From: Bacteroidota bacterium
GTDB taxonomy: Bacteria; Bacteroidota; Bacteroidia; J057; JAJTIE01
Assembly: GCA_021300195.1 (NCBI GenBank)
Contig: JAJTIE010000005.1
Location: forward strand, 62,001 to 126,000
Length of the DNA: 64,000 bases
Reading direction: 5' to 3'
Notes under the pieces: model-generated
Seen by the model: the letters and a program-made list of their open reading frames with translations, nothing else
What the model was told of the DNA's origin: nothing
Database searches by the model: none
Shown: piece by piece, positions 45,046 to 52,047 of the stretch
How positions within the stretch are numbered: the stretch's first letter is position 1
Layout of the letters: each line of letters starts with the position of its first letter
Program-made: the position numbers and the translations under genes

Positions 45046-45074
45046 GACTGAGTAAACCCCCCAGACTGAGTAAA
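45046..45074. repeat. Two 11-nt direct repeats in the ridA promoter region
   Basis: GACTGAGTAAA occurs at 45046-45056 and 45064-45074, 18 nt apart, immediately before the ridA ATG. A shorter ATGAGTGAG follows across the start. Could be a regulator site or chance; not a known element to me. Confidence 0.35.
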
Positions 45075-45076
45075 AA

Positions 45077-45472
45077 ATGAGTGAGCGAAAAATAATCCTG
45101 TCTCGCACGGCCCCCGAGCCCATAGGCCCCTATGCACAGGCTGTACAGGCCGGCGACCTGATCTTTTGCAGTGGCCAGATCGGCCTAGACCCCCAAACCG
45201 GCACAATCCCCACCACGGTGGAGGCGGAGAGCCGGCAGGTGATGAACAACCTGGGCGAAGTGCTGAAGAGCGCCGGTGTGTCCTTTGACCAAGTGGTGAA
45301 GTGCAGCATCTTCCTGAAGAGCATGAGCGACTTTGGCACCGTAAACAAGGTGTACGGCGAATACTTTGCCGAGGGGAACTACCCCGCCCGAGAGACCGTG
45401 GAGGTGAGTGGCCTACCCCGGAATGTAAAGGTGGAGATTAGCCTGATTGCGCTGAAGCCCCAGGGCAAGTAG
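45077..45472 (+). CDS. ridA: RidA-family enamine/imine deaminase
   Basis: 131 residues. YjgF/YER057c/UK114 fold: APEPIGPYAQAVQAGDLIFCSGQIGLDP near the N-terminus and ETVEVSGLPRNVKVEISLIAL at the C-terminus, including the Arg of the active site in PARETVEV. It hydrolyses 2-aminoacrylate-type intermediates. Divergent from the 3HCDH-like gene with a 124-nt shared region. Confidence 0.93.
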   Translation: MSERKIILSRTAPEPIGPYAQAVQAGDLIFCSGQIGLDPQTGTIPTTVEAESRQVMNNLGEVLKSAGVSFDQVVKCSIFLKSMSDFGTVNKVYGEYFAEGNYPARETVEVSGLPRNVKVEISLIALKPQGK

Positions 45473-45622
45473 TAGCCCCGCCCGGGCCGCTGCCTGTACG
45501 CCCCCTGGTGGCGTAGGGTGTATGGCTTGTCGGGCCTGGTCTGCCCCCCCCCAGGGGGTGTCTGTCCTGCTTGCCGGGCGATACCCGCCGGTGTGGGCGT
45601 GTACCGCATCGCGGGCAAAAAG

Positions 45623-45653
45623 AGTGGGGGCAACGGAATCCGTTGCCCCCACT
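45623..45653. terminator. Bidirectional terminator between ridA and the TPR gene
   Basis: AGTGGGGGCAACGG (45623-45636) and its exact reverse complement (45640-45653), with a 3-nt loop. On the minus strand it is followed by CTTTTT, a good end for the TPR gene. The plus side has a weaker U-run. Confidence 0.8.
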
Positions 45654-45678
45654 TCTCATTTCTGCCTACCGGTTCTTT

Positions 45679-47454
45679 TTATTTCAGCTCTTCGGGCTTT
45701 GTTTTTTGGCCCTCAAAATAGGCCTTCAGCTGCCCGGCAGGCTCTTGGTAGCGCTTGTCTTGCGTTTCCAGATACTTGAGCGTGTAGGCATAGGCACGCC
45801 CGGGGTTCTTCTCCTCATTTTTCTCATCGTAGTAGTAGAAGGCGAGCGCCCAGTAGGATTCGGCTATATCCTTGGTGTATTTTTCCTTCTTGTCTTGCTC
45901 CAGTGGCTGCACCAGTTGCAGGAATTTGGCGTACTCGGCGGCCATCTCCCGGTTGAGGCTTTTGCTGTCTGTGGTTGCACCACTCACGCCTTCGGGCTTG
46001 GCTGCGGCGGCTTTTTCGGTCATGCGGGCGTGGGCGCGTGCCTTGTACAGGTACAGGTCGGGCACCTTGTCTCCATACGTGGCCAGGGCCTGGTCGGCGT
46101 AGGTTACGCATTTCTCGTCGTCCTTCAGCCGGTTTGCCAGCCAGGCAGCGTAGAATAGGTCCTGTACATCGGGCTTAGAGGTTATACTCAGGTGCAGCTG
46201 CATCAGGGTATAGGCGGCCTCGTAGTTTTTGGCCTCCCACTGTACGTCATACAGCTCCTTGAAGAAGGAAGCAAAGCGTGCATTTTTCTCAATAGCTTTC
46301 TTTATGGCGGCTATGGCGGCCTCCATGTTCCCCAGGCAGTATTCGGCCTGGGCCAGGTACTTGTAGTCTATGGCTGCGCGTGCGGCCTCTTCCTGCCCGG
46401 CCAGCAGGCTTTCCAGTGTTTGCTTGCCCGCCGCACACTTTCCGGTTTCTATTTCGGTATAGGCCAGGTAGCGTTTCAGGCCGATTGATTCTTTCAGTTC
46501 CGGTTTTTGCAGCAGCTCGCGAAACAGCGTTTCGGCGCTGGCATAAGAGGCGGTGAAGTACAGGATCTCGGCATAGCGCACCTGTGCATTCAGGTCGTCG
46601 CTTACCCGTTTGCGAAACTCTTCGGCATAGCCCCTTGCGGTAATGAATTTTTCCTCGCGTACGCTCTGCTTGGTAGTGGCGCGGCCCCACAGGTAGTAAA
46701 ATTCGGCTAGCTCGCGGTAGGCCAGGGCGTACTCGCTGTCTAGCTCCAGCACTTTTTTGTACTGCTGTTCTGCCTCGGTATACTCTTTTTCTTCAAAGTG
46801 GCTTTTGGCCAGGCGGAACCGGGCCTCTACGTTGGCGGGGTCTTGCGCCAGGGCCTTGGTGTATTTTGCCTTGGAGAGGGCCCATACGCCCTGCGTGTAG
46901 TACACAAAGCCCGAGGCCATGAGCACCTCTACGTTGTCGGGTGCCTTGGCTTCGGCCCGGCTTACAAAGTAGCTGGCATTGGTGCTGGCAATGGTCTTTT
47001 GCTTGCTGTCTACAAACGGTAGGCTGTAGAGCGAGATGTTGGCCTTAGCAGCCTCGGTTAGTGCAATCAGGTCATTGGGTTCCATGCTCTTTACCGTTAG
47101 CAGCTGGCTCATGGCCTCGGGTATGTTCTGTTTGGCCAAGTGGTAGTAGGCCAGGCCCACATAGTTTAGCGGTTCCTTGCTTTTTCGGTTTGTGGCCTCT
47201 TCGTGCAGGGTTTTGCTTTTTTCCAGCAGGGTTTTTGCCTTTTCGGGTTGGTAGGCCATTAGCTCCAGTGCCTGCAGGTAGTACACATGGCCCAGGTAGT
47301 ATTGGGCTACCAGGTCCTTGCCCCCGGCAGCTGCGGCTGCGGCGGCAGCTTCGGCCTGGTCATACTTTTTCTTTTCGATGGCATCCACTATGCCGTTATA
47401 GTCCTGTGCCAGGGCACCGGTAGCCAGGGCAGCCAGTAAGAGCAGATATTTCAT
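45679..47454 (-). CDS. TPR-repeat periplasmic protein
   Basis: 591 residues. Signal peptide MKYLLLLAALATGALAQ, then an Ala-rich first segment and at least seven TPR-like helix pairs (VEARFRLAKSHFEEKEYTEA, ALAYRELAEFYYLWGRA, and others). No catalytic domain. It follows the PstS-like gene on the same strand. In Bacteroidota a TPR protein often ends an exbB-exbD-tonB-pstS cluster, so a role in the periplasmic TonB energy system or in phosphate-type binding is possible. The Ala-rich track near residues 36-46 is encoded by a GCN-rich run. Confidence 0.8.
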   Translation of the reverse strand: MKYLLLLAALATGALAQDYNGIVDAIEKKKYDQAEAAAAAAAAGGKDLVAQYYLGHVYYLQALELMAYQPEKAKTLLEKSKTLHEEATNRKSKEPLNYVGLAYYHLAKQNIPEAMSQLLTVKSMEPNDLIALTEAAKANISLYSLPFVDSKQKTIASTNASYFVSRAEAKAPDNVEVLMASGFVYYTQGVWALSKAKYTKALAQDPANVEARFRLAKSHFEEKEYTEAEQQYKKVLELDSEYALAYRELAEFYYLWGRATTKQSVREEKFITARGYAEEFRKRVSDDLNAQVRYAEILYFTASYASAETLFRELLQKPELKESIGLKRYLAYTEIETGKCAAGKQTLESLLAGQEEAARAAIDYKYLAQAEYCLGNMEAAIAAIKKAIEKNARFASFFKELYDVQWEAKNYEAAYTLMQLHLSITSKPDVQDLFYAAWLANRLKDDEKCVTYADQALATYGDKVPDLYLYKARAHARMTEKAAAAKPEGVSGATTDSKSLNREMAAEYAKFLQLVQPLEQDKKEKYTKDIAESYWALAFYYYDEKNEEKNPGRAYAYTLKYLETQDKRYQEPAGQLKAYFEGQKTKPEELK

Positions 47455-47524
47455 GTAAGAGATTTTTGGGTAAAAACGCCTGCGAAGATAGGGCTTATTG
47501 CCACTGCATCGGGTTATTTTTCTG

Positions 47525-48439
47525 TTACTCCACCACCGGGCGGGCTTTTTGCTGCAGTTCCACGGCCCGCTCGGGCGGGTAGGCAGGCAGCATGCCGCTC
47601 TGGTCGATGATTAGCTGTCCGTCCTCTTCGGTAAGGTAGATAGCAAAAGCCGTGCCAGCACTGCCTACCGGGCCAGTGCTGTGCAGCCGGTACGTACGTG
47701 CCAGCGGATATCCGCCGCTGAAGATTTGGTATCGGCCCTCGGTGCCTGCCAGCGAGTAGCCGTCTATGCGTGCCAGCCGGACCCGCTGCAGCTGTGCCCG
47801 GAGTCTGGGGTCGTGGGGGTCGCTCAGGTGGCTGTGGCTAATGATGCCCAGGGCTGCCGGGTGCTGGGCCACATAGTCTACCACAGCCTGTGTGCTGCCC
47901 GCTGCATACAGCCTGGGGCCAAGTGCCTCGCCCTTCAGCACCTCGGCCTGGCAGAAGGCCTGGGTACTGCTGCCGGTTTCGTCCACCACGGGTATAACTG
48001 CTGGCCCATGTGGCCAGTTTGGCTGCCTGCCACTCAGGATGGCACGCAGCTTTTCCTGCGTCAGGCTCGTGTCGGGGTTGCTGGGGTGCAGCAGGATCGC
48101 CAGGGCATCGTGCACAAAGGCGAAGCTGCGCACCTGGTGCTGGTGTCGGGTTTTCAGGTGGGTGCGTTCGGCCTGGGTCAGGTCTCGCGCCAGCACCACC
48201 TGCTGCAGCGAGTCATCCAGCAGCAGCTGCACCAGTTTGTGCTCCGGTAGGGAGACCAGCTGCACCGGTTTTTCGGGGTACTGCCTTTTGTAGGTGTCGT
48301 GCACGGTTTCCACCAGGGGGTATATGGCCGCATCCACACCGATGCGGGTGGGCGCCGTGGGGGTGCGGGGTGCCTGGCAGGCCCACAGGCCGAGGCCCAG
48401 CAGGCAGGCTCCCAGGCTATGCGTCATTCTTTTTCTCAT
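47525..48439 (-). CDS. PstS-like phosphate-binding lipoprotein
   Basis: 304 residues from the ATG at 48439 (MRKRMTHSLGACLLGL). The lipobox is GLWAC. A further M at 48427 is an alternative. The longer frame to 48538 overlaps the VWA gene. PBP-like type II fold: IGVDAAIYPLVETV, VPVVDETGSSTQAF (the PstS phosphate loop pattern) and FSGGYPLARTYRL. Either a phosphate ABC binding protein or, as in many Bacteroidota, a PstS-like protein encoded with ExbBD/TonB genes. Here only the TPR gene accompanies it. Confidence 0.8.
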   Translation of the reverse strand: MRKRMTHSLGACLLGLGLWACQAPRTPTAPTRIGVDAAIYPLVETVHDTYKRQYPEKPVQLVSLPEHKLVQLLLDDSLQQVVLARDLTQAERTHLKTRHQHQVRSFAFVHDALAILLHPSNPDTSLTQEKLRAILSGRQPNWPHGPAVIPVVDETGSSTQAFCQAEVLKGEALGPRLYAAGSTQAVVDYVAQHPAALGIISHSHLSDPHDPRLRAQLQRVRLARIDGYSLAGTEGRYQIFSGGYPLARTYRLHSTGPVGSAGTAFAIYLTEEDGQLIIDQSGMLPAYPPERAVELQQKARPVVE

Positions 48440-48497
48440 AGGTTGCTTGGCAGTGCCGCCCGGCATGCTGGCGCAAAGCAATAAAAATTGCATGGCA

Positions 48498-49598
48498 CTA
48501 GCGCACGGTCTTGCGGCGGTTTCGCACAAAGTCCTCAAAGATATACTGCCCCAGCCCGTCTAGCGAGCTGTAGAAAGCCCGGCCCTGGTTGGCCTCCGTA
48601 AACTCCTTCACAAAGCGCTGCAGGTAGGGGTCTTGGGCAATCATAAAGGTGGTAATGGGAATTTTCAGTCGGCGGGCCTGGCTTGCCAGGTTTAGCGTAC
48701 GGTTCAGTATTTTTCGGTCCAGCCCCCAGCTGTTTTTGTAGTATTGGTCTCCCTCTTTCAGGCAGGTGGGCTTCCCGTCGGTGATCATGAAGATCTGTTT
48801 ATTGGCGGTCTTGCGCCTGCGCAGCAGGTCCATGGCCAGCTGTAGCCCCGCTACGGTATTGGTGTGGTAGGGGCCCACCTGCAGGTAGGGCAGGTCTTTC
48901 ACCTCTATGGGCCAGGCATCGTTGCCAAATACGATGATGTCGAGCTTGTCTTTGGGATACTTGCGCGCGATCAGTTCACTCAGGGCCATGGCCACCTTTT
49001 TGGCCGGGGTTATGCGGTCCTCTCCGTACAGGATCATGCTGTGGCTGATGTCGATCATCAGCACGGTAGCGGTACTGGTTTTGTACTCCTGCTCGCGCAC
49101 CTCCAGGTCGTCTCCGGTAAGCTGTAGGTCTGCTATGCCGTGGTTTATCTGGGCATTGCGCAGGCTCTCGGTCATCTGTATATGTTCCAGGCTATCGCCA
49201 TACTGGTAGGGCCGTGTGTCTGTCGTATACTCATCCCCCAGGCCACTGTGGGGGGTTCGGTGGTTGCCAAATCCACCCCGCTTCAGTTTGCCAAATATCT
49301 CCTCCAGGCTACGCTGCCGGATGCTGCGCTCGCTTTTGGCAGTCATCTGCATGCTTTCTCCGTCTTCGGGCTTGCGCTGCAGGTAGCCTTTCTCCTCCAG
49401 ATCGCGGATAAAGTCGCCCATGCCATAGCGGTCGTCCGTCAGCTTATAGGTTCGGTCTAGCTCGTTCATCCAGCTCAGGGCCTCGTCCACGTCTCCGCTG
49501 GTGTGCGTCAGCAGTTCCAGAAACAGCTTGAGCAGCCGCTGAAAAGGCTCCTCGGTGGATCCGGTGGGTATATAGCGGGTGAAGCGATGGCCAATCAT
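48498..49598 (-). CDS. VWA-domain protein of the CoxE/BatA-like type
   Basis: 366 residues. The N-terminal half (~1-185) is charged and helical (YIPTGSTEEPFQRLLKLFLE, with acidic and basic stretches). The C-terminal half is a von Willebrand A domain with the MIDAS motif DISHSM, a Thr in NTVAGL and MITDGKPT. MIDAS-bearing proteins of this class usually pair with a MoxR AAA+ ATPase, which is not in the window. Cytoplasmic, no signal peptide. The gene ends 59 nt before the PstS-like start, same strand. Confidence 0.85.
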   Translation of the reverse strand: MIGHRFTRYIPTGSTEEPFQRLLKLFLELLTHTSGDVDEALSWMNELDRTYKLTDDRYGMGDFIRDLEEKGYLQRKPEDGESMQMTAKSERSIRQRSLEEIFGKLKRGGFGNHRTPHSGLGDEYTTDTRPYQYGDSLEHIQMTESLRNAQINHGIADLQLTGDDLEVREQEYKTSTATVLMIDISHSMILYGEDRITPAKKVAMALSELIARKYPKDKLDIIVFGNDAWPIEVKDLPYLQVGPYHTNTVAGLQLAMDLLRRRKTANKQIFMITDGKPTCLKEGDQYYKNSWGLDRKILNRTLNLASQARRLKIPITTFMIAQDPYLQRFVKEFTEANQGRAFYSSLDGLGQYIFEDFVRNRRKTVR

Positions 49599-49683
49599 GG
49601 TTCAGGAATTTTACTGTTTCAGTCTGTATCCCGTTGTGTGCAGAAATCTGTAACGAATATAGGGTACAGAAGGTGCAATAAGC

Positions 49684-49714
49684 CAGAAAGCCCGCTGTAT
49701 CGGCGGGCTTTCTG
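49684..49714. terminator. Terminator-like hairpin between the VWA and Cys-rich genes
   Basis: CAGAAAGCCCGC (49684-49695) and GCGGGCTTTCTG (49703-49714) are perfect complements around a 7-nt loop. It follows the end of the Cys-rich gene on the minus strand, but no clear T-run follows. Confidence 0.65.
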
Positions 49715-49754
49715 CTTTCTGGTATTTCCGGAAAATCGGGTTTGAAATCGAAGT

Positions 49755-50189
49755 TTACAGCCGCATTCTACGCACCAGCTCGCTTGCCAGCAGCACAATC
49801 AGCAGGCTACCGCCCAGGGCGGCAGTGGTGTTGCGCGTGGCACATCCACGGGTGCAGGTGGCACCTTCGTTGTAGCTGCACGTACTGCTTGCAGTTGCTA
49901 CAATGGAAGCCTGAACGGGGTGGTAAATGGCACCCTGCATGGAGGCTCCACTGGCACCGTCCTTATGCTTGCACTTTTTGGCGCATTTTTCGTGCTTGCA
50001 GCTCTCTCCTGCACATTTCTGCTTACAGGCTTTTGCACATTTTTTGTGCTTGGTGCTGTCGGTATAGTTTTCAGCCTGGTGGTCGGCCAGTGAGTAGCCA
50101 GCCTGTGCCGAGGTATTTGCGCTGCCGCTGCAAGCCCAGGCACTACCTGCGCCTACCAGGAGTAGAAGTGAAAAAAACAGGGTTTTCAT
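49755..50189 (-). CDS. Cys/His/Lys-rich small membrane protein, candidate metal-binding
   Basis: 144 residues. Signal peptide MKTLFFSLLLLVGAGSAWA (AWA|CS cleavage). A central cluster of six Cys in C-x3-C-x3-C-x4-C-x4-C-x3-C spacing, packed with Lys and His (KHKKCAKACKQKC, then KHEKCAKKCKHK), resembles a metallothionein-like metal-binding segment. Three more Cys lie in the CSYNEGATCTRGC region. The C-terminus, ALGGSLLIVLLASELVRRMRL, is a Gly-Gly/hydrophobic/Arg tail, like a C-terminal processing or sorting signal or a tail anchor. Not assigned to a known family. Divergent from a Fur-type regulator and peroxiredoxin. Confidence 0.7.
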   Translation of the reverse strand: MKTLFFSLLLLVGAGSAWACSGSANTSAQAGYSLADHQAENYTDSTKHKKCAKACKQKCAGESCKHEKCAKKCKHKDGASGASMQGAIYHPVQASIVATASSTCSYNEGATCTRGCATRNTTAALGGSLLIVLLASELVRRMRL

Positions 50190-50440
50190 GATGATTTTGA
50201 TGATTTAGTTTTCAATTTTTCAGATGCCGTCTTGGCTAGGGGGCTGGGTGTGTGCCGCGACGAGATAAGCAACCCACGCACCAATTTACGGATTTTATGC
50301 GAGATCGGTTTCGTTTTCTACTTTCTTTCGCTTGGCCAGGGGCTGCCTGAGCGCTGAGTGTGTAACTGTGATTTGTGCGCAACGAGAAAATTCTTTTTGC
50401 TTCAGTTGCGAACGATTCTTATCTGCGAGTGGTTTCTACA
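50190..50440. other. Divergent intergenic region
   Basis: 250 nt between the Cys-rich gene and the Fur-type gene. AT-rich near both starts, it should hold both promoters and probably the regulator's operator. I see no exact TAnnTTTG box, and no recognisable Fur or PerR palindrome. Confidence 0.45.
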
Positions 50441-50887
50441 ATGACAACTATGGGCATGAGTACTACACCGCACACCGCCAATCAGCTGCTGGAGCTGGCC
50501 GGGATGAGGCAAACGCCCCAGCGGCTGGTTATCCTGCGGCACCTGCTAGCGTGCACTGAGCACCCAAGTGCTGAGGACCTGCACGCAAGAATTGCCGTGG
50601 AGTTTCCGTCCATCAGCATTGGCACCATCTACCGGACGCTCGAGTCTTTGGTAGAGGTAGGCATTGTGCGGCGCGTGCGCAGCGAAGCGGGCACCATGTT
50701 TTTTGATGCAAATCCGGACCCACATCACCATTTGTTTGACACACAGGCAGGCAAGTTTGCCGACTATGATGCGCCTGAGCTGGATAGGCTGATTGCCGAC
50801 TATTTGCACCGGCACCCGATTCCGGGTTTCTCCGTTCAGGACTTCCAGCTGCACATCAACGGTACTTTTCAAAATTCATCTCACTAA
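50441..50887 (+). CDS. Fur-family regulator lacking structural-zinc cysteines (PerR-like)
   Basis: 148 residues from the ATG at 50441, although ATGs at 50450 and 50456 are also possible. Winged-helix N-terminus ([34 protein letters not shown]). The metal site region is [17 protein letters not shown]: the usual CxxC after HHH is replaced by DTQA, and the protein has only a single Cys (in the helix, LACTEH). It is therefore a zinc-structural-site-less Fur/PerR-type. The peroxiredoxin gene follows by 31 nt, so a peroxide-sensing role is likely. Confidence 0.85.
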   Translation: MTTMGMSTTPHTANQLLELAGMRQTPQRLVILRHLLACTEHPSAEDLHARIAVEFPSISIGTIYRTLESLVEVGIVRRVRSEAGTMFFDANPDPHHHLFDTQAGKFADYDAPELDRLIADYLHRHPIPGFSVQDFQLHINGTFQNSSH

Positions 50888-50918
50888 ATCTTTTAATTCA
50901 AATCCCAACCCAATTTTT

Positions 50919-51563
50919 ATGTCAGTACTAGTAGGTAAAAAAGCACCCGATTTCTCTGCCACGGCTGTGGTAAACGGGGGAGACATGGTAGAAGATTTCA
51001 CCCTCAGCCAGTTTCAGGGCAATAAGTATGTGGTGCTATTCTTCTATCCGCTGGACTTCACCTTTGTGTGTCCTACCGAGATCCTCGAGTTTCAGAACCA
51101 CCTGCAGGAGTTTCGCAAGCTGGATGCTGAGGTAGTGGGTGTGTCTATCGACAGCCAGTTTTCGCACTGGGCCTGGCTAAACACGCCCAAGGACAAGGGC
51201 GGCATACAGGGCGTTCAGTTCCCCCTGGTGGCCGACCTGACCAAGACCATCGCCAAAAACTATGATGTGCTGGCGGGCGACTACTACAGCGAGATAGACG
51301 AAAACGACAATGAGCAGCTGGGCTTCAAGGGTGCTCCCGTTGCCTACCGGGGCACGTTTATTATCGACAAGGCAGGCGTGGTGCAGCACCAGCTGGTAAA
51401 CAACCTGCCCCTGGGCCGAAACATAGGCGAAACCCTGCGTACCCTGAAGGCACTGAAGCACGTGGAGCAGTATGGCGAGGTGTGTCCCGCCAACTGGGAC
51501 GAGGGCAAAGATGCCATGAAGGCAACCGCAGCTGGTGTAGCTAGCTACCTGGCTACACACTAG
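50919..51563 (+). CDS. Typical 2-Cys peroxiredoxin
   Basis: 214 residues from the ATG at 50919; the longer frame overlaps the fur gene. Peroxidatic Cys in FTFVCPTEI, resolving Cys in [10 protein letters not shown] near the C-terminus, and the GxxxG-type loop and Arg of the AhpC/PrxQ superfamily. It reduces H2O2 and organic peroxides with thioredoxin or AhpF. It follows the Fur/PerR-like gene on the same strand and is likely co-transcribed and under its control. It ends in a strong hairpin. Confidence 0.95.
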   Translation: MSVLVGKKAPDFSATAVVNGGDMVEDFTLSQFQGNKYVVLFFYPLDFTFVCPTEILEFQNHLQEFRKLDAEVVGVSIDSQFSHWAWLNTPKDKGGIQGVQFPLVADLTKTIAKNYDVLAGDYYSEIDENDNEQLGFKGAPVAYRGTFIIDKAGVVQHQLVNNLPLGRNIGETLRTLKALKHVEQYGEVCPANWDEGKDAMKATAAGVASYLATH

Positions 51564-51585
51564 GTACGTATTTTTGCCTAGATCT

Positions 51586-51624
51586 AAAATGGGTGGTCCG
51601 ATCCGTCGGACTACCCATTTTTTG
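51586..51624 (+). terminator. Intrinsic terminator of the peroxiredoxin gene
   Basis: AAAATGGGT-G-GTCCGA pairs with TCGGAC-T-ACCCATTTT (one mismatch), loop TCCG, then a T-run. It lies 23 nt after the peroxiredoxin stop. Confidence 0.88.
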
Positions 51625-52047
51625 TTTTCTAACACCTCAATGGGCTGCTTTTCGGGTTCCGCGTGCATAAGTGGGCTATATTCACTCAGGCACCGGCAGA
51701 AAAACACCCGATCGTTGGGGAGACAGGCTGTGCCGGAACTGCATACACCGGGCTATGTGCTACCGGTGTTGTGGCATACGGCATTCATATTTTTCCGGGG
51801 GGGGGAGCGCCCCCCATACCCATCCTTGCTCGGCCCTTTACAAACACACGACGAACAAACGGGCCTGGCTCCCTACCGAGCGGTGTGGCACAGTCCCCCC
51901 GCTCGGCCCGCCCTGGCGCGGTGCCTGGCTGTGTAGGGTGGGGCGTAGCGGGATAAAAGGACAAACGAAGCGGTCGAAAGCCAGAATTTGCTTTTTTGTG
52001 GAATAAAAATACACTCAGGCACTTTTTCCTGTGCATATTTGCTATAA
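51625..52047. other. Gene-poor region with G/C-runs and inverted repeats
   Basis: 423 nt with no convincing gene. A run of nine G and a run of six C lie at ~51798-51817, and CCGAGCGG/CCGCTCGG arms at 51876-51883 and 51899-51906. A 120-codon plus-strand frame (51574-51936) crosses the terminator and has no family-like features. The last 60 nt are AT-rich and presumably hold the rnr promoter. Confidence 0.5.

Noticed and set aside
51177-51707. 176-codon minus-strand frame overlapping the peroxiredoxin
   Set aside because: Antisense to the peroxiredoxin and crossing its terminator; no recognisable motif.
51574-51936. 120-codon plus-strand frame downstream of the peroxiredoxin
   Set aside because: It runs through the terminator stem, its composition is unlike nearby genes and it has no family features.
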